Assembly: GCF_037392515.1 (NCBI RefSeq)
Contig: NC_090281.1
Span: 46,042,645 to 46,106,644 of the forward strand
Direction: 5' to 3'
Source: Haliotis asinina
Taxonomy: Eukaryota > Mollusca > Gastropoda > Lepetellida > Haliotidae
Length of the DNA stretch: 64,000 bases
The stretch's first letter is position 1. Each line of letters begins with the position of its first letter. The notes below the pieces were generated by a model. That model was not told the origin of the DNA and ran no database searches. It was given only the letters and a program-made list of their open reading frames with translations. Below, in pieces: positions 51,701-58,980 of this stretch. The position numbers and the translations under genes were made by a program.

Positions 51701-51881
51701 ATGCGCCCATGTGAAACCTCCACACATCTGCCATTTTTGAAAAATCGCTTTGTCTTATCTAATATTTTGAAACTGACTGTAAATGACTGCACTTACCAAA
51801 TGCGCCGACAACAACAAAAATAAGCAGGATTGTTGACAGAATAACATCACGGTTTACGTCCATCTTGGCATAAGAGGTCAT
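36523..51881 (-). CDS. Secreted glycosidase-like protein, 17 exons, 779 residues
   Basis: Exons in coding order: 51797-51881, 50632-50942, 49077-49234, 48417-48669, 47326-47431, 45719-45815, 45075-45170, 43631-43681, 42707-42791, 42327-42386, 41661-41837, 40754-40895, 39859-39970, 39430-39502, 38433-38591, 37683-37825, 36523-36754. They total 2,340 nt, all junctions GT-AG and in phase. The N-terminus has a hydrophobic signal or anchor (VILSTILLIFVVVGAFG). Asp/Trp-rich blocks such as IGYWTDNGAYYYY, IQYDSWWYFKG and WGLITYEQDWL look like beta-strand ends of a TIM-barrel glycosidase. Residues 690-779 form a beta-rich tail. I recall similar uncharacterised invertebrate proteins but no family name. 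Function as a carbohydrate hydrolase is an inference. Confidence 0.88.
36824..36962 (+). repeat. Degraded copy of tRNA-derived SINE (family A)
   Basis: It shares AAAGCGTTCGTTCGTCACGC, GGTTCGATTG and ATTTCTGGTGTCCCCGC with family A at 38,070-38,228. Confidence 0.65.
37683..37825 (-). CDS. Glycosidase-like gene, exon 16
   Basis: Acceptor TGCTGCAG, donor AA|GTAAGT. It encodes FPTSRVFSHKSTSSIDIF and TVNYCLFYTSPTIAMG. Confidence 0.87.
38070..38228 (+). repeat. tRNA-derived SINE (family A)
   Basis: It starts GGCGGTGGAGTAGTCTAGTT (box A-like) and has ACGGGTTCGTTTCCAC (box B-like) about 45 bp later. The tail ends CTAAAAGCGGCCTAAAACCA, then TAGCCACTCACTCA. I recall this as a very common abalone SINE. 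It is not a tRNA gene: no acceptor-stem pairing is kept. Confidence 0.8.
38433..38591 (-). CDS. Glycosidase-like gene, exon 15
   Basis: Acceptor TTACTACAG, donor CAG|GTAATT. The correct frame reads AFGADFNGPSGEVYTTYCDL and GIILAADLLAGY. The two longer minus-strand frames here are shadows. Confidence 0.88.
39430..39502 (-). CDS. Glycosidase-like gene, exon 14
   Basis: Acceptor TTTTTGCAG, donor AGG|GTAATA. It encodes GKILKPSKPATAIDNQIR. Confidence 0.87.
39859..39970 (-). CDS. Glycosidase-like gene, exon 13
   Basis: Acceptor ATTTCAG, donor AA|GTAAGT. It encodes SEPNTELNALIATLSTGPVG and GDMIGAFNES. Confidence 0.9.
40005..40540. repeat. Possible MITE with ACAACGTT-rich ends
   Basis: Both ends carry imperfectly inverted blocks of ACAACG(A/T)T and CACAACGTT around an A/T-rich centre, in intron 12. 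Arms align only partly, so the call is tentative. Confidence 0.4.
40754..40895 (-). CDS. Glycosidase-like gene, exon 12
   Basis: Acceptor CCCAAAG, donor TTG|GTAAAT. It encodes ARVSNDYHPGLEQWKIG and FKDTFWTTRYQPGN, a strongly conserved-looking block. Confidence 0.9.
41661..41837 (-). CDS. Glycosidase-like gene, exon 11
   Basis: Acceptor TTTCCCAG, donor CAG|GTGAGG, exactly 59 codons. It encodes DWLNHEFLNVKALQ and TIQYCMSNSRHILQALEIP. With exon 10 it forms the YEQDW block. Confidence 0.9.
42327..42386 (-). CDS. Glycosidase-like gene, exon 10 (60 bp)
   Basis: Acceptor ACACTTAG, donor CAG|GTAGGT, 20 codons ending WGLITYEQ. Confidence 0.88.
42707..42791 (-). CDS. Glycosidase-like gene, exon 9
   Basis: Acceptor TTGAACAG, donor CAG|GTAACG. 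It encodes GGKYKFIIEGIRAVPDDQ. Confidence 0.88.
43631..43681 (-). CDS. Glycosidase-like gene, exon 8 (51 bp)
   Basis: Acceptor CTTGTAG, donor TG|GTAAGT. It encodes WLYNKTGLPVSAHNKF. Confidence 0.87.
44309..44910 (+). repeat. 35-bp tandem repeat, about 9 clean units then decay
   Basis: The unit is CTATGTTTCGTTGTGTTTGA followed by CTAGCCATAAAATAA. It is almost identical from 44,309 to 44,640 and then degrades to 44,910, keeping the TTTCGTTGT core. It lies in intron 7 of the glycosidase-like gene. Confidence 0.95.
45075..45170 (-). CDS. Glycosidase-like gene, exon 7 (IQYDSWWY)
   Basis: Acceptor GTTGCAG, donor CA|GTAAGT. It encodes YIQYDSWWYFKGVGDGVK and RPDIFPHGM. The Asp here is a candidate active-site residue by position on a predicted barrel strand; this is inference only. 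Confidence 0.9.
45719..45815 (-). CDS. Glycosidase-like gene, exon 6
   Basis: Acceptor TTTACCAG, donor AA|GTAAGT. It encodes AYYYYNTVSGKTYEDTILD and ends TGIPF. Confidence 0.9.
46583..46812 (+). repeat. Repeat family C with (TCAC)n tail, second copy
   Basis: Same order of motifs as at 28,425-28,662, including GGCAATCTATAGCCC and a final run of TCAC. Confidence 0.85.
47326..47431 (-). CDS. Glycosidase-like gene, exon 5
   Basis: Acceptor CTACAAG, donor ACG|GTACAA. It encodes ALEDWGAFLQHYYQRDDR and NYIGYWTDNG. Confidence 0.88.
47886..48107. repeat. Foldback MITE with about 75-bp inverted repeats
   Basis: The left arm (47,886-47,961) and right arm (48,031-48,107) are inverted copies: TTTTCATTGAAAGRTAAYGA, then AATCTCAACCTCGTG and CTACTGATA. 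The centre is about 70 bp and non-coding. It lies in intron 4. Confidence 0.85.
48417..48669 (-). CDS. Glycosidase-like gene, exon 4
   Basis: Acceptor TTTCAG, donor AAG|GTATGT. It encodes WGEVMTDYNQGITGGPLVIF, FVISPASKFM and AHWGPLGTVTDVPKDF. Confidence 0.9.
49077..49234 (-). CDS. Glycosidase-like gene, exon 3
   Basis: Acceptor TTCTCACAG, donor CC|GTGAGT. It encodes ETISGFPSFQVVDKSN and GFLSYGGMMTGD. Confidence 0.9.
50390..50615 (+). repeat. Repeat family D copy next to exon 2
   Basis: It shares GACTGGGTGGACTGGGACAC, GTGGCCACCATCTGGTCATG and GGGTTGTGACAACAC with 29,205-29,630. It ends about 17 bp from the donor of exon 2. Confidence 0.8.
50632..50942 (-). CDS. Glycosidase-like gene, exon 2
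   Basis: Acceptor ATTACAG, donor CAG|GTAGAC. It encodes INGVPWLFSESTFFRADG, EEGTLPLVSVTNG and IYYVQPIYPLVLFKQ, a beta-rich N-terminal domain. Confidence 0.9.
51797..51881 (-). CDS. Glycosidase-like gene, exon 1 (start, signal sequence)
   Basis: ATG at 51,879-51,881, with a second in-frame ATG six codons later. A hydrophobic run VILSTILLIFVVVGAFG follows Lys/Asp/Arg residues: a signal peptide or signal anchor. Donor TTTG|GTAAGT. Confidence 0.85.
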
Positions 51882-52888
51882 GTGTCACCGGGTTATCAGA
51901 CGCCTATCACTGAGTGAAGTGCATACTGATATGTACTGTCTAGGCAAAGACAATGACAAGAAGATAACGCGTCGTGATATCCTACTGGAAAATGTTTGCG
52001 AAATTCAGAGCTAAAGCCGTATATAGTTTTTAATGTCTTACACAATTGCTGGATTGAATGTGCCCAGTCAGTGTGAGAGTCAATCATTACATGGCTCTGA
52101 AAAGCATTCGTAATGTTCATCAGTTTAGTGCGCTTTTCCGTCATCAGAAATTATATTCACCCAGAGCACCCATGTGGGGAATAGAACACGGTGTGACGGG
52201 TGACCGTTTTAGCAACTAAGCTAACCCGATCGCTCCTTATGTTTACCTTTATGAGTTCCATCTAGCAGGACTTCCCATATTCAAATCGTCAGGAAACCTA
52301 TATAATTCAAACTAGTTTTTTTGTAAACATGATAATGAAACATGATGGTGAAGCATTCGATGCATCAATGACAAAAGTCATGTTCGAACGGAAGTCCCTA
52401 TTTTGAATGGTAGTGTGTTTTTAAGTATTGTGTATGGTGGATAATTGACTTTCCTTTGCATGTGCTTGTGACGGAGGGATTTTAACGATCATGTGGTATC
52501 ATCACTTGTTTTACGATGGCCTGTGCTGTTTTTACGATTGTGAAACTGTTCATGTCGATTTTCACTAAAGGTTTTGTTGATCTATCATAAAATGGATAGT
52601 ATTCTCGACAGAATAAAACCAACGTATATTTTCGCTATCAGATACAGATAGAGATATCGATGCAAATTAGAGAGGCCATATGCAAATGTTAGAGACTACT
52701 TTCAAAGTGTAAACTAACATGGCGTCAAAGGTCGACGAGTCGTGTCAGGACCGACGTCCCTGGTTACGGTACTGTCAGTGCTTTGATTTTAGAAAGATTC
52801 AGTTTAGTTAGGTTATGATGGATTGAGTGGATTACAAAGAGTAGTATATACAATGACAGTTCTGGACCACTTTCAAGAAATGTCTCTA
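51882..52888. other. Intergenic, no gene seen
   Basis: It lies between the start of the glycosidase-like gene and the probable left edge of the Polinton. It would hold that gene's promoter, but no distinct element stands out. Confidence 0.5.
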
Positions 52889-52917
52889 CAAAGCCTTATT
52901 TACTAAATAAGGCTTTG
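52889..52917. repeat. Perfect 14-bp-arm hairpin at Polinton edge
   Basis: Arms 52,889-52,902 and 52,904-52,917 (CAAAGCCTTATTTA and its complement) are separated by one base. It lies 35 bp beyond the integrase stop codon. It could be a terminal hairpin, part of the terminal inverted repeat, or a transcription stop signal. Confidence 0.8.
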
Positions 52918-52951
52918 GTTGGGCCCTTAGTTCTTGCTACTATTACCCCTA

Positions 52952-53920
52952 CTACTTAACGTGTGTTGGAGGTAACACTGTGCCGTACGGTACGATCAAT
53001 AATTCTTCTCTTACAAACCCCCTACCCGGCCCATCCCTCAAGTAGTACAAGTTAGGTTCGTCGGCTTTTATATCCACTTTATCTATGTTGTAAGTTTTGA
53101 CTGACCATATAGGATCGGTGGCCCGCTTACGGCTATCACCCTCGTGTTCCCCCGGCTGGTATAGATACCTCACTAGGGCCCTATCTGGTATCTGTTTCTC
53201 CTTCCCACGCAATGGAGCGGCCGACTCTGCAACTATTGATTTTAGTTTGATAGCGTCTGCCGGTTTCTTACCGGTGAGACGGGTGACTTCATGGTTGATT
53301 GCCGACACCACCTTGGGTAACCTCGTGACCCATTCAGTCGATCGTTTTCCAGGGGTGACCATCTCCCTAGCATACTGATGGCCGAACAAGCGCTCAGCCA
53401 AAGTCCTATTAAATCTCTCAACTATGGCTTGGCTGCGATGGGCTCCGGCCGTGCCACGCCTGACCTTTGTATCGTGTTTGGCTAGCAGTTGTGACACGGC
53501 ACCCATGAACTCCCGTCCGGGGTCAACTTGCAGCTCTGTTGGCCACGTCAGCGGGCTGCGTTTGTATATGCGTTCGAATCCTCTGGCTACCTGGGCCGAA
53601 TCTTTCGTGGTCAAGGGTTCGGCTTCCTTGTAACGACTGGCTACGTCCACTACGGTTAAGGCATACTTGTACCTCTTGTCGTGGGGTAGGAACAGTAGGT
53701 CTGCCTGGTGAACGCTATTAGGTATGTTAATACCGAACCTCCTTCTAGGCACGTAGCGTGGTGCCGGCAAATAGATCTGCCACAGGGCTTGTTTTTCAAG
53801 CCACGCTGTGGCTTCCTCCGGGGGTACTCGCGCTATTTTAGCTAGTTTATCTACTGCGCTAGCTCCTTTCCAGTACCCACGCGGGCTGTAGTAAATAGCC
53901 TCAAATTTTTTCATGTCCAT
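52952..53920 (-). CDS. Polinton integrase (rve family), 322 residues
   Basis: It inserts the element into host DNA. The catalytic core has D74 (HQADLLFL), D133 (QVDPGREF) and E168 (AIVERFN), with 34 residues between the last two, close to the usual D-D-35-E. A small N-terminal domain is present, though a classical HHCC zinc site is not evident. The C-terminus (about 235-320) with YLYQPGEHEGDSRKR and WSVKTYNIDKV is an SH3/chromo-like DNA-binding part. The ATG at 53,918-53,920 overlaps the end of the polymerase gene by 20 bp in another frame. No internal break is seen. A relic of the same protein lies at 20,045-20,290. Confidence 0.94.
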   Translation of the reverse strand: MDMKKFEAIYYSPRGYWKGASAVDKLAKIARVPPEEATAWLEKQALWQIYLPAPRYVPRRRFGINIPNSVHQADLLFLPHDKRYKYALTVVDVASRYKEAEPLTTKDSAQVARGFERIYKRSPLTWPTELQVDPGREFMGAVSQLLAKHDTKVRRGTAGAHRSQAIVERFNRTLAERLFGHQYAREMVTPGKRSTEWVTRLPKVVSAINHEVTRLTGKKPADAIKLKSIVAESAAPLRGKEKQIPDRALVRYLYQPGEHEGDSRKRATDPIWSVKTYNIDKVDIKADEPNLYYLRDGPGRGFVREELLIVPYGTVLPPTHVK

Positions 53921-56900
53921 ACGCGTATGTGTTTATCCCATCAATACCTATCCAACGTTTCGTGTCCATAGGCGACAGGGACGTCTTGTTTATAGTCAGT
54001 CCGTATATCTTATGCCCATCACTTCTAAGTGTGTTCATTTTATGTCTAAAGGTACGGGTCTTGAACAGGGCTTCCTTGAATCTGGCGTGTTTGATGTGTT
54101 GTTTCACCACATACTTCTTAACCCCCTTAGCCTTCCGGATCTCACTATTGTCGGCTTTCAGTATGGAGTACATCTTAGGTCTCAAACCTATGTACTCGGC
54201 TATGGGCGTGCCAGCACACTCGTCCTTCATCTTACCTAGGACCTTTTTATTTACCGTACTGTGTATGGCATGGGTCTTAGGGTAGTCGCTGGTGTCGTAT
54301 AAATCGAGGTGTTTTTTCATGTCCTCGTACACGTCCTCGGTTCGAATCTCCATCAGCAGGGAATCCGTGTCAGTGTACAGCACTTCACACCTGTCGCCGT
54401 ACTGTTTCTTGAGCTCGTTGTAGTAAAAGTCGTACATCAGGTGTTTGGATAAATCGAGGATGCTCATCCCCACGTAAACAGGCCGGTTGAATTTTATGTG
54501 GCTTTTCTTCATGTGCAGGGCAACCAGGTTGTCTGTGAATATCTTACTACGTTTGAATGCAGGACTGGCTATCAATCTCCTGAGCTTGTCTTCCTCACTC
54601 GACCGAACCAGCTTCACGGTCACGCGTTTCCTCAGGTTCTCCATAGTCTTACCAAACACCGAGTTGTTCATGAGCTTGTAGAGATTTTTCTCAAAATCAC
54701 TGGTGGCTTTTTTTCGTAGGTCTGTGTTCATTCTGATGTAGGGCTCCATCCATGGGCTCTGGTCGAACATGAGCACCCTGTGTATTTTGGTCAGCCTCAT
54801 ACCCAACGACAGGTACAGCTGTAGGTTGCGATAGTGAACGATGTACTTGGTCTTATTCATTAAGTTAGGAACGAGTTTTTCAACGTCTGTCACACGCCCA
54901 CCTAACAAGTTATGTTGGTACTCAGACATCCAATCTGGGTTAACCCTCATACGTTCGGGGGCCAGGGGGTAGCTGTTGTGCGATGTGTGTAATTCCTTGG
55001 GATACTCTAAGTCAACCTCGAGGATATACCCTTTGTTCGAATCTGGTGCAACCCCCATAACATCAACGTGGGGTACCCATTCGAATCCCCCTGTAGGTAG
55101 ATACTGGCTCATGGCCCAGCCGTACAGGTTGTTTGCGTCGAGATAGAGAATGTGATTGGTTGGCTTGTTAGGATCGTAACCTTTCACGTATTGATTATTT
55201 GCTTTCGCGTATCGTTTGGATGCCATGGAAATCCCACCTCGCAAGCCTTTCTCAATGAATAGGTGCATGTCGTAATCTGTGCGCAATTCCAAATTAACTC
55301 CGGTCTTTTTAAGCAAGGCGTCCCACGACAGACCTGGGCTGGTGTAATACCATGCGGGGTCGAGTTTATACTGCTTTAAACACGTCCGCCTAAACGTCTC
55401 AAACACGTCGGCTAACAGCAGTACATCTGTTCTCAAGTACAGGTCGTGATAATCACCCAGGTTCTTACAACCCAGTTTATTCCATACGTTAGTCGCGTGC
55501 GAGTAATCATCTCGTGAGACGGACGCCTCATTCAGCTTGCTATAAAAGCAGTCAATAGGGGGTAGTCTGGTCTCGGTGAACTTGACCCAACTATCCATGT
55601 ACTCATAGGGGTACACACCCTTCCTCATAAGCAGGGGTCTAGTCTCGGCGTCTGTGTATCGATCGGTGATAGGGAAGGTATTGTTGGCCTTGACCAGACT
55701 GTCGAGTGACGACAGGAGGAACTGAAACGAGTCAATGAACCTAAGTCCGTTTAAGCTGAAGGAGATGTATCTCTCCATGTTGTTGGGGATGCACGTTATA
55801 TTACCATCGATTTTCGCGATGGCCTGCATGATCAAGTGTGAGTCGTACCCTCTCAAGTTGTGAAAGACAACGGGGATGTTTATTGTCTTAGGGTTGATTT
55901 TAAGCTTGAGGTTGCACGCGTTGTGAGCGGCGCCTCTATACTTACCAGTTATGTGGCAGTGATCTCTCACCGAATCACCGTTAAGTGGTGAGTCACACAC
56001 GTGACATTTAGTGCTACTAGCGTGAGCTAGCCTGTCGACTCGGGTCATACGCATGGGAGCGATTTTATACAATGCATTCCTAATAATTTTTTCTTCCTCC
56101 TGCAAACACTTTAGAAACCTTTCAGCCGCGTCAGGGCCCCTATATACTACCGGAGCTTTCGTTTCCCCGTCACAACGGACGACAATGTATCCAAACGAAC
56201 AGGCTTTATGCTCTTGTGTTTTGTGGGTGAAGCTACCACTGGGGGAATCCCCACCCACAACTAAGGCTTCGAAGTCGGCGTATATGATATAAGGTACAGA
56301 CATTTGGTTCTTGTGGTTACTGAATTTTAGGATATTATCACCTTCCTTAGGCATGTCGACTCGTATGGCCGTCTGCCCCACACCTTGGCAATCCTCCCGG
56401 TGGGATTCTAATAAATCAGCTCGACTGAAACCGTGTAGGCATCGTACACAAAAGTGTTTTTCCCCATCGTGTTTCGACTGGTCGTGCAACAACCGGCTGA
56501 GATGTTTTATCCACGTGTAGTGATACTTTTCACCTCGTTGGATCATGAATATATTGATAACTTGGCGATCCTTCACCGGGCTGACCCTGTGTACTATTGT
56601 TGTGTTACCTTCGTGCCCAAAGACATTTATAGCCAGATTATTCTGTTTTTCTACTTTAGTGATCTGGGATATGGGGGTGGGTTCATCTATACCATCCCAG
56701 TTGAGCCCATCGTCTTGGGGATAGCTAGAAAGCCTATCTGAATGAGTGCCAGCTGGAAATAAGGCTGACCTGATAGCTAACCTCAGGCAATCGTTTCCTC
56801 TATTCTTAACGTTTACTATGGCATGTTTGTTCCTATAGTAGGGAGGCAAGGCTAGGTATGACCCGCCTCTGAACGGCACGTAGTTAGCTATGTCTAGATA

Positions 56901-57590
56901 GACATTATCGATTTTATCTACAGCCCACCCGGACCCCAAGTGTGTGTAGCGTTCTAGGTATTCTCGTATCTGCTGAAAACTGGTATCGATTGATGTATCA
57001 ATGGTCTCTGTATGTGTGGCGACCTCTTGTTGACCTCGGAAGTAAGGCTGAACATACTCAGTGGTACTCCCAACCTGCTTATCGAGCGACATTTTCACTG
57101 TGATCTGAAACTTGATACTTCCTAAGTTATTTAGTTCCTGGTTGACCTTATCAGCTATCAGAGGCTTGATATCTGTAATGTCTATGTTTCTATCAACGTG
57201 CATGCGCCAACCTCTCAAATAGTTGCCTACAGCGCGCTCAGTGCGCACGAACTGTAGGTCAATAGCTCTATTATGTCGTAATAATTCTACAAGCTGTGGT
57301 TTTCTCATACGGGAATACCCGCCTAAACCCAAATCGTGTGCCTCGGCTTTCAGTTGTTTTACAGTGGGAGGTTTTGCTACGGGGGCATGTGATAACAATG
57401 CGGTTAACCCGGCTCTCCCCAGGTTTGAATAACCCGTGTATCCAAGCTGTTTTGCTTGAGCTTTTAATTGTGTTACCGTAGGAGGGGCTTCTAAACCTAG
57501 TAATCTCAACAATGCTGACTTCCGCATTCGAGAATACCCGATCACACCTCTCTGTTTTGCGACTCTCTTCAGCTCGCGTACAGTAGCCAT
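53901..57590 (-). CDS. Polinton family B DNA polymerase, 1,229 residues
   Basis: Replicative, probably protein-primed polymerase. Residues 5-110 hold three SAP-like repeats (TVRELKRVAKQRG, TVTQLKAQAKQLG, TVKQLKAEAHDLG), likely DNA-binding. Around 380-401 is a C-x2-C...H-x4-C finger (CVRCLHGF). The exonuclease motifs are YADFEALV (about 437) and HNLRGYDSH (about 577). Between them at about 529-560 is an endonuclease VII-like CHVC...DHCH motif. Polymerase motifs: A LDANNLYGWAM (about 817), B KLMNNSVFGKT (about 972), C LYTDTDSLLME (about 1071). The start is the ATG at 57,588-57,590; eight further upstream codons are open but begin with TTG. There is no stop or frameshift. Confidence 0.96.
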   Translation of the reverse strand: MATVRELKRVAKQRGVIGYSRMRKSALLRLLGLEAPPTVTQLKAQAKQLGYTGYSNLGRAGLTALLSHAPVAKPPTVKQLKAEAHDLGLGGYSRMRKPQLVELLRHNRAIDLQFVRTERAVGNYLRGWRMHVDRNIDITDIKPLIADKVNQELNNLGSIKFQITVKMSLDKQVGSTTEYVQPYFRGQQEVATHTETIDTSIDTSFQQIREYLERYTHLGSGWAVDKIDNVYLDIANYVPFRGGSYLALPPYYRNKHAIVNVKNRGNDCLRLAIRSALFPAGTHSDRLSSYPQDDGLNWDGIDEPTPISQITKVEKQNNLAINVFGHEGNTTIVHRVSPVKDRQVINIFMIQRGEKYHYTWIKHLSRLLHDQSKHDGEKHFCVRCLHGFSRADLLESHREDCQGVGQTAIRVDMPKEGDNILKFSNHKNQMSVPYIIYADFEALVVGGDSPSGSFTHKTQEHKACSFGYIVVRCDGETKAPVVYRGPDAAERFLKCLQEEEKIIRNALYKIAPMRMTRVDRLAHASSTKCHVCDSPLNGDSVRDHCHITGKYRGAAHNACNLKLKINPKTINIPVVFHNLRGYDSHLIMQAIAKIDGNITCIPNNMERYISFSLNGLRFIDSFQFLLSSLDSLVKANNTFPITDRYTDAETRPLLMRKGVYPYEYMDSWVKFTETRLPPIDCFYSKLNEASVSRDDYSHATNVWNKLGCKNLGDYHDLYLRTDVLLLADVFETFRRTCLKQYKLDPAWYYTSPGLSWDALLKKTGVNLELRTDYDMHLFIEKGLRGGISMASKRYAKANNQYVKGYDPNKPTNHILYLDANNLYGWAMSQYLPTGGFEWVPHVDVMGVAPDSNKGYILEVDLEYPKELHTSHNSYPLAPERMRVNPDWMSEYQHNLLGGRVTDVEKLVPNLMNKTKYIVHYRNLQLYLSLGMRLTKIHRVLMFDQSPWMEPYIRMNTDLRKKATSDFEKNLYKLMNNSVFGKTMENLRKRVTVKLVRSSEEDKLRRLIASPAFKRSKIFTDNLVALHMKKSHIKFNRPVYVGMSILDLSKHLMYDFYYNELKKQYGDRCEVLYTDTDSLLMEIRTEDVYEDMKKHLDLYDTSDYPKTHAIHSTVNKKVLGKMKDECAGTPIAEYIGLRPKMYSILKADNSEIRKAKGVKKYVVKQHIKHARFKEALFKTRTFRHKMNTLRSDGHKIYGLTINKTSLSPMDTKRWIGIDGINTYAYGHEKI

Positions 57591-57661
57591 AGTGTTTACA
57601 CCTAAGAGAACCAATGTCTAATTGGTTCACAGTAAAGGGAGGTAACCCTTAAGTGGCTGTT

Positions 57662-57928
57662 TCACGCATTGGAGTCTATCTTGAGCAGTCGCCTACGTTC
57701 TTTTATGTAGCCTTTTTTATTCTCGTAGATGAGTTGATGTCTGACTACGTTCGCTCCGTGAGCTTTACATAGACAGTAGTGTCCTTTAACCCCGATACCA
57801 CACACAGAACACGTGTAGTTAGGACTTCCCATATGGAAACAACAGAACCCCTGATTCCTGCATTTCCTACCACAGGCCTCGGTCTTCCCCATAAGTATGT
57901 ATTCGCATCGGTATGGAGCGGGTCTCAT
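57662..57928 (-). CDS. Small Cys-rich protein, 88 residues
   Basis: Eleven cysteines in CGRKCRNQGFCCFHMG and CSVCGIGVKGHYCLCKAHG suggest one or two zinc-binding knuckles, followed by a basic tail (KERRRLLK). A nucleic-acid-binding or regulatory role is possible. The family is not known to me. A TATATAAG box lies within 15 bp upstream of the ATG. Confidence 0.72.
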   Translation of the reverse strand: MRPAPYRCEYILMGKTEACGRKCRNQGFCCFHMGSPNYTCSVCGIGVKGHYCLCKAHGANVVRHQLIYENKKGYIKERRRLLKIDSNA

Positions 57929-57947
57929 GTTTACTTATATAGGTATT

Positions 57948-58373
57948 TTAATTTAATTGCTTCACAACCAACGCAGTAGCTGCTATACCCAACACTATGA
58001 AGCCCAGTTCACGATTCATTTGTCCCTTGGATGGTGTGTAGTACTGAGCGAGTGTGGGTTTATTGAGCGGTTCCAATTGTTTACCAGTTAGTAGGTAGTA
58101 TTCTTTCATTGCTTCATCGACATCGTTGAATGTTTGAACGGCATGGTTTTCACGCTGGAGTTGTTCGTTAATAAAATCGATCCTCTGGAGGCGTTTTTTA
58201 GCGTACTCGGCCTGTGCCCTTTGTAATTTCTCAGTAGCGAGATCGTGCCGCTTCCTTTCTTCCTGTATTTCAGCCGCGTGATCATCTCGTAGTTTCGAGA
58301 AGAGGAAATTACTCCCGGAAAATGCCAGGGCATTCACTAACGCCCCACCGACCATCATAGCTATCGTGGCCAT
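57948..58373 (-). CDS. Membrane protein with central coiled coil, 141 residues
   Basis: A hydrophobic N-terminus (MMVGGALVNALAF), a long charged helix (residues 30-85, AEIQEERKRHDLATEKLQRA and on) and a hydrophobic C-terminus (IVLGIAATALVV). I recall similar proteins in cnidarian Polinton-like loci. Function unknown; a virion or membrane-associated role is inferred only from context. Confidence 0.72.
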   Translation of the reverse strand: MATIAMMVGGALVNALAFSGSNFLFSKLRDDHAAEIQEERKRHDLATEKLQRAQAEYAKKRLQRIDFINEQLQRENHAVQTFNDVDEAMKEYYLLTGKQLEPLNKPTLAQYYTPSKGQMNRELGFIVLGIAATALVVKQLN

Positions 58374-58381
58374 CCCTATAT

Positions 58382-58609
58382 TTATTTCATTATATTATCA
58401 GGTATTATCCCTTGTTTTACTAGGATGTCTTTTGTGGCCATCGCCATACCAAGGTTCATTATGAGCATACCCATATCCTGCAGGTTGAAATCTAGCTTGA
58501 TAGTTGGTTGTTTAAGCACCATTTTAGTCAACCGAGCGTACCCTACTGCTAGACTGGCGACCACTGTGGCGTGGTATGCGTCGTTGACGAACGTTTTCCC
58601 CTCAGACAT
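58382..58609 (-). CDS. Small hydrophobic protein, 75 residues
   Basis: Two moderately hydrophobic segments (ATVVASLAVGYARL and MGMLIMNLGMAMA) around a KLDFN core. Not recognised. It lies 8 bp from the next gene, and an A/T-rich box precedes its ATG. Confidence 0.62.
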   Translation of the reverse strand: MSEGKTFVNDAYHATVVASLAVGYARLTKMVLKQPTIKLDFNLQDMGMLIMNLGMAMATKDILVKQGIIPDNIMK

Positions 58610-58635
58610 TATGTATATGATATAAAATATTAAAA

Positions 58636-58980
58636 TTATAACATGATATGCGGGTCGACGGTGGGGGTACCCCCCACACCCCCAACAGTGGGGGTTACCA
58701 CCTCAGGTACCACCTCACGGTGAGGGTTTCCCTCACGTGTATATAACCACGAGATAGCCAAGGCAGCAGTTACACCTACAGCCAACAACAGTCGGGGGTT
58801 GGTCACTTTATGTTGGTTACACCACCGTTTTTTACCGGCAGCTACTCTCTTAGGATTCTTCTGCCTGGTTACTGTTTGTGAAGGGGCCACTTCCCCCACT
58901 GGTTCCCTGGTCTCCTGTGAAGGAGTCACTTCCATCACTGTTGGGGGTACCTCCACTGGGGTTTCCTGTGCAGCATCCAT
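58636..58980 (-). CDS. Pro/Thr-rich single-span protein, 114 residues
   Basis: Acidic, Pro/Val/Thr-rich N-terminus, a basic patch (KNPKRVAAGKKRW), one membrane span (LLLAVGVTAALAISWLY) and a Gly/Pro/Thr tail encoded by a C-run DNA motif. Its first 131 bp overlap the end of the 58,850-59,446 gene in a different frame. Function unknown. Confidence 0.6.
   Translation of the reverse strand: MDAAQETPVEVPPTVMEVTPSQETREPVGEVAPSQTVTRQKNPKRVAAGKKRWCNQHKVTNPRLLLAVGVTAALAISWLYTREGNPHREVVPEVVTPTVGGVGGTPTVDPHIML
58661..58695. repeat. G/C-run motif, copy 1
   Basis: GTGGGGGTACCCCCCACACC followed by CCCAAC. The same motif recurs near 60,207-60,268, 62,431-62,490 and 62,761-62,803. Confidence 0.7.

Noticed and set aside
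54000..57500. Plus-strand open frames of 60-118 codons
   Set aside because: They lie wholly inside the minus-strand polymerase gene and are shadows of its codon usage.
53901..57614. Polymerase start at 57,614
   Set aside because: The codon there is TTG. The first ATG in frame is at 57,590 and leads directly into the first SAP-like repeat.
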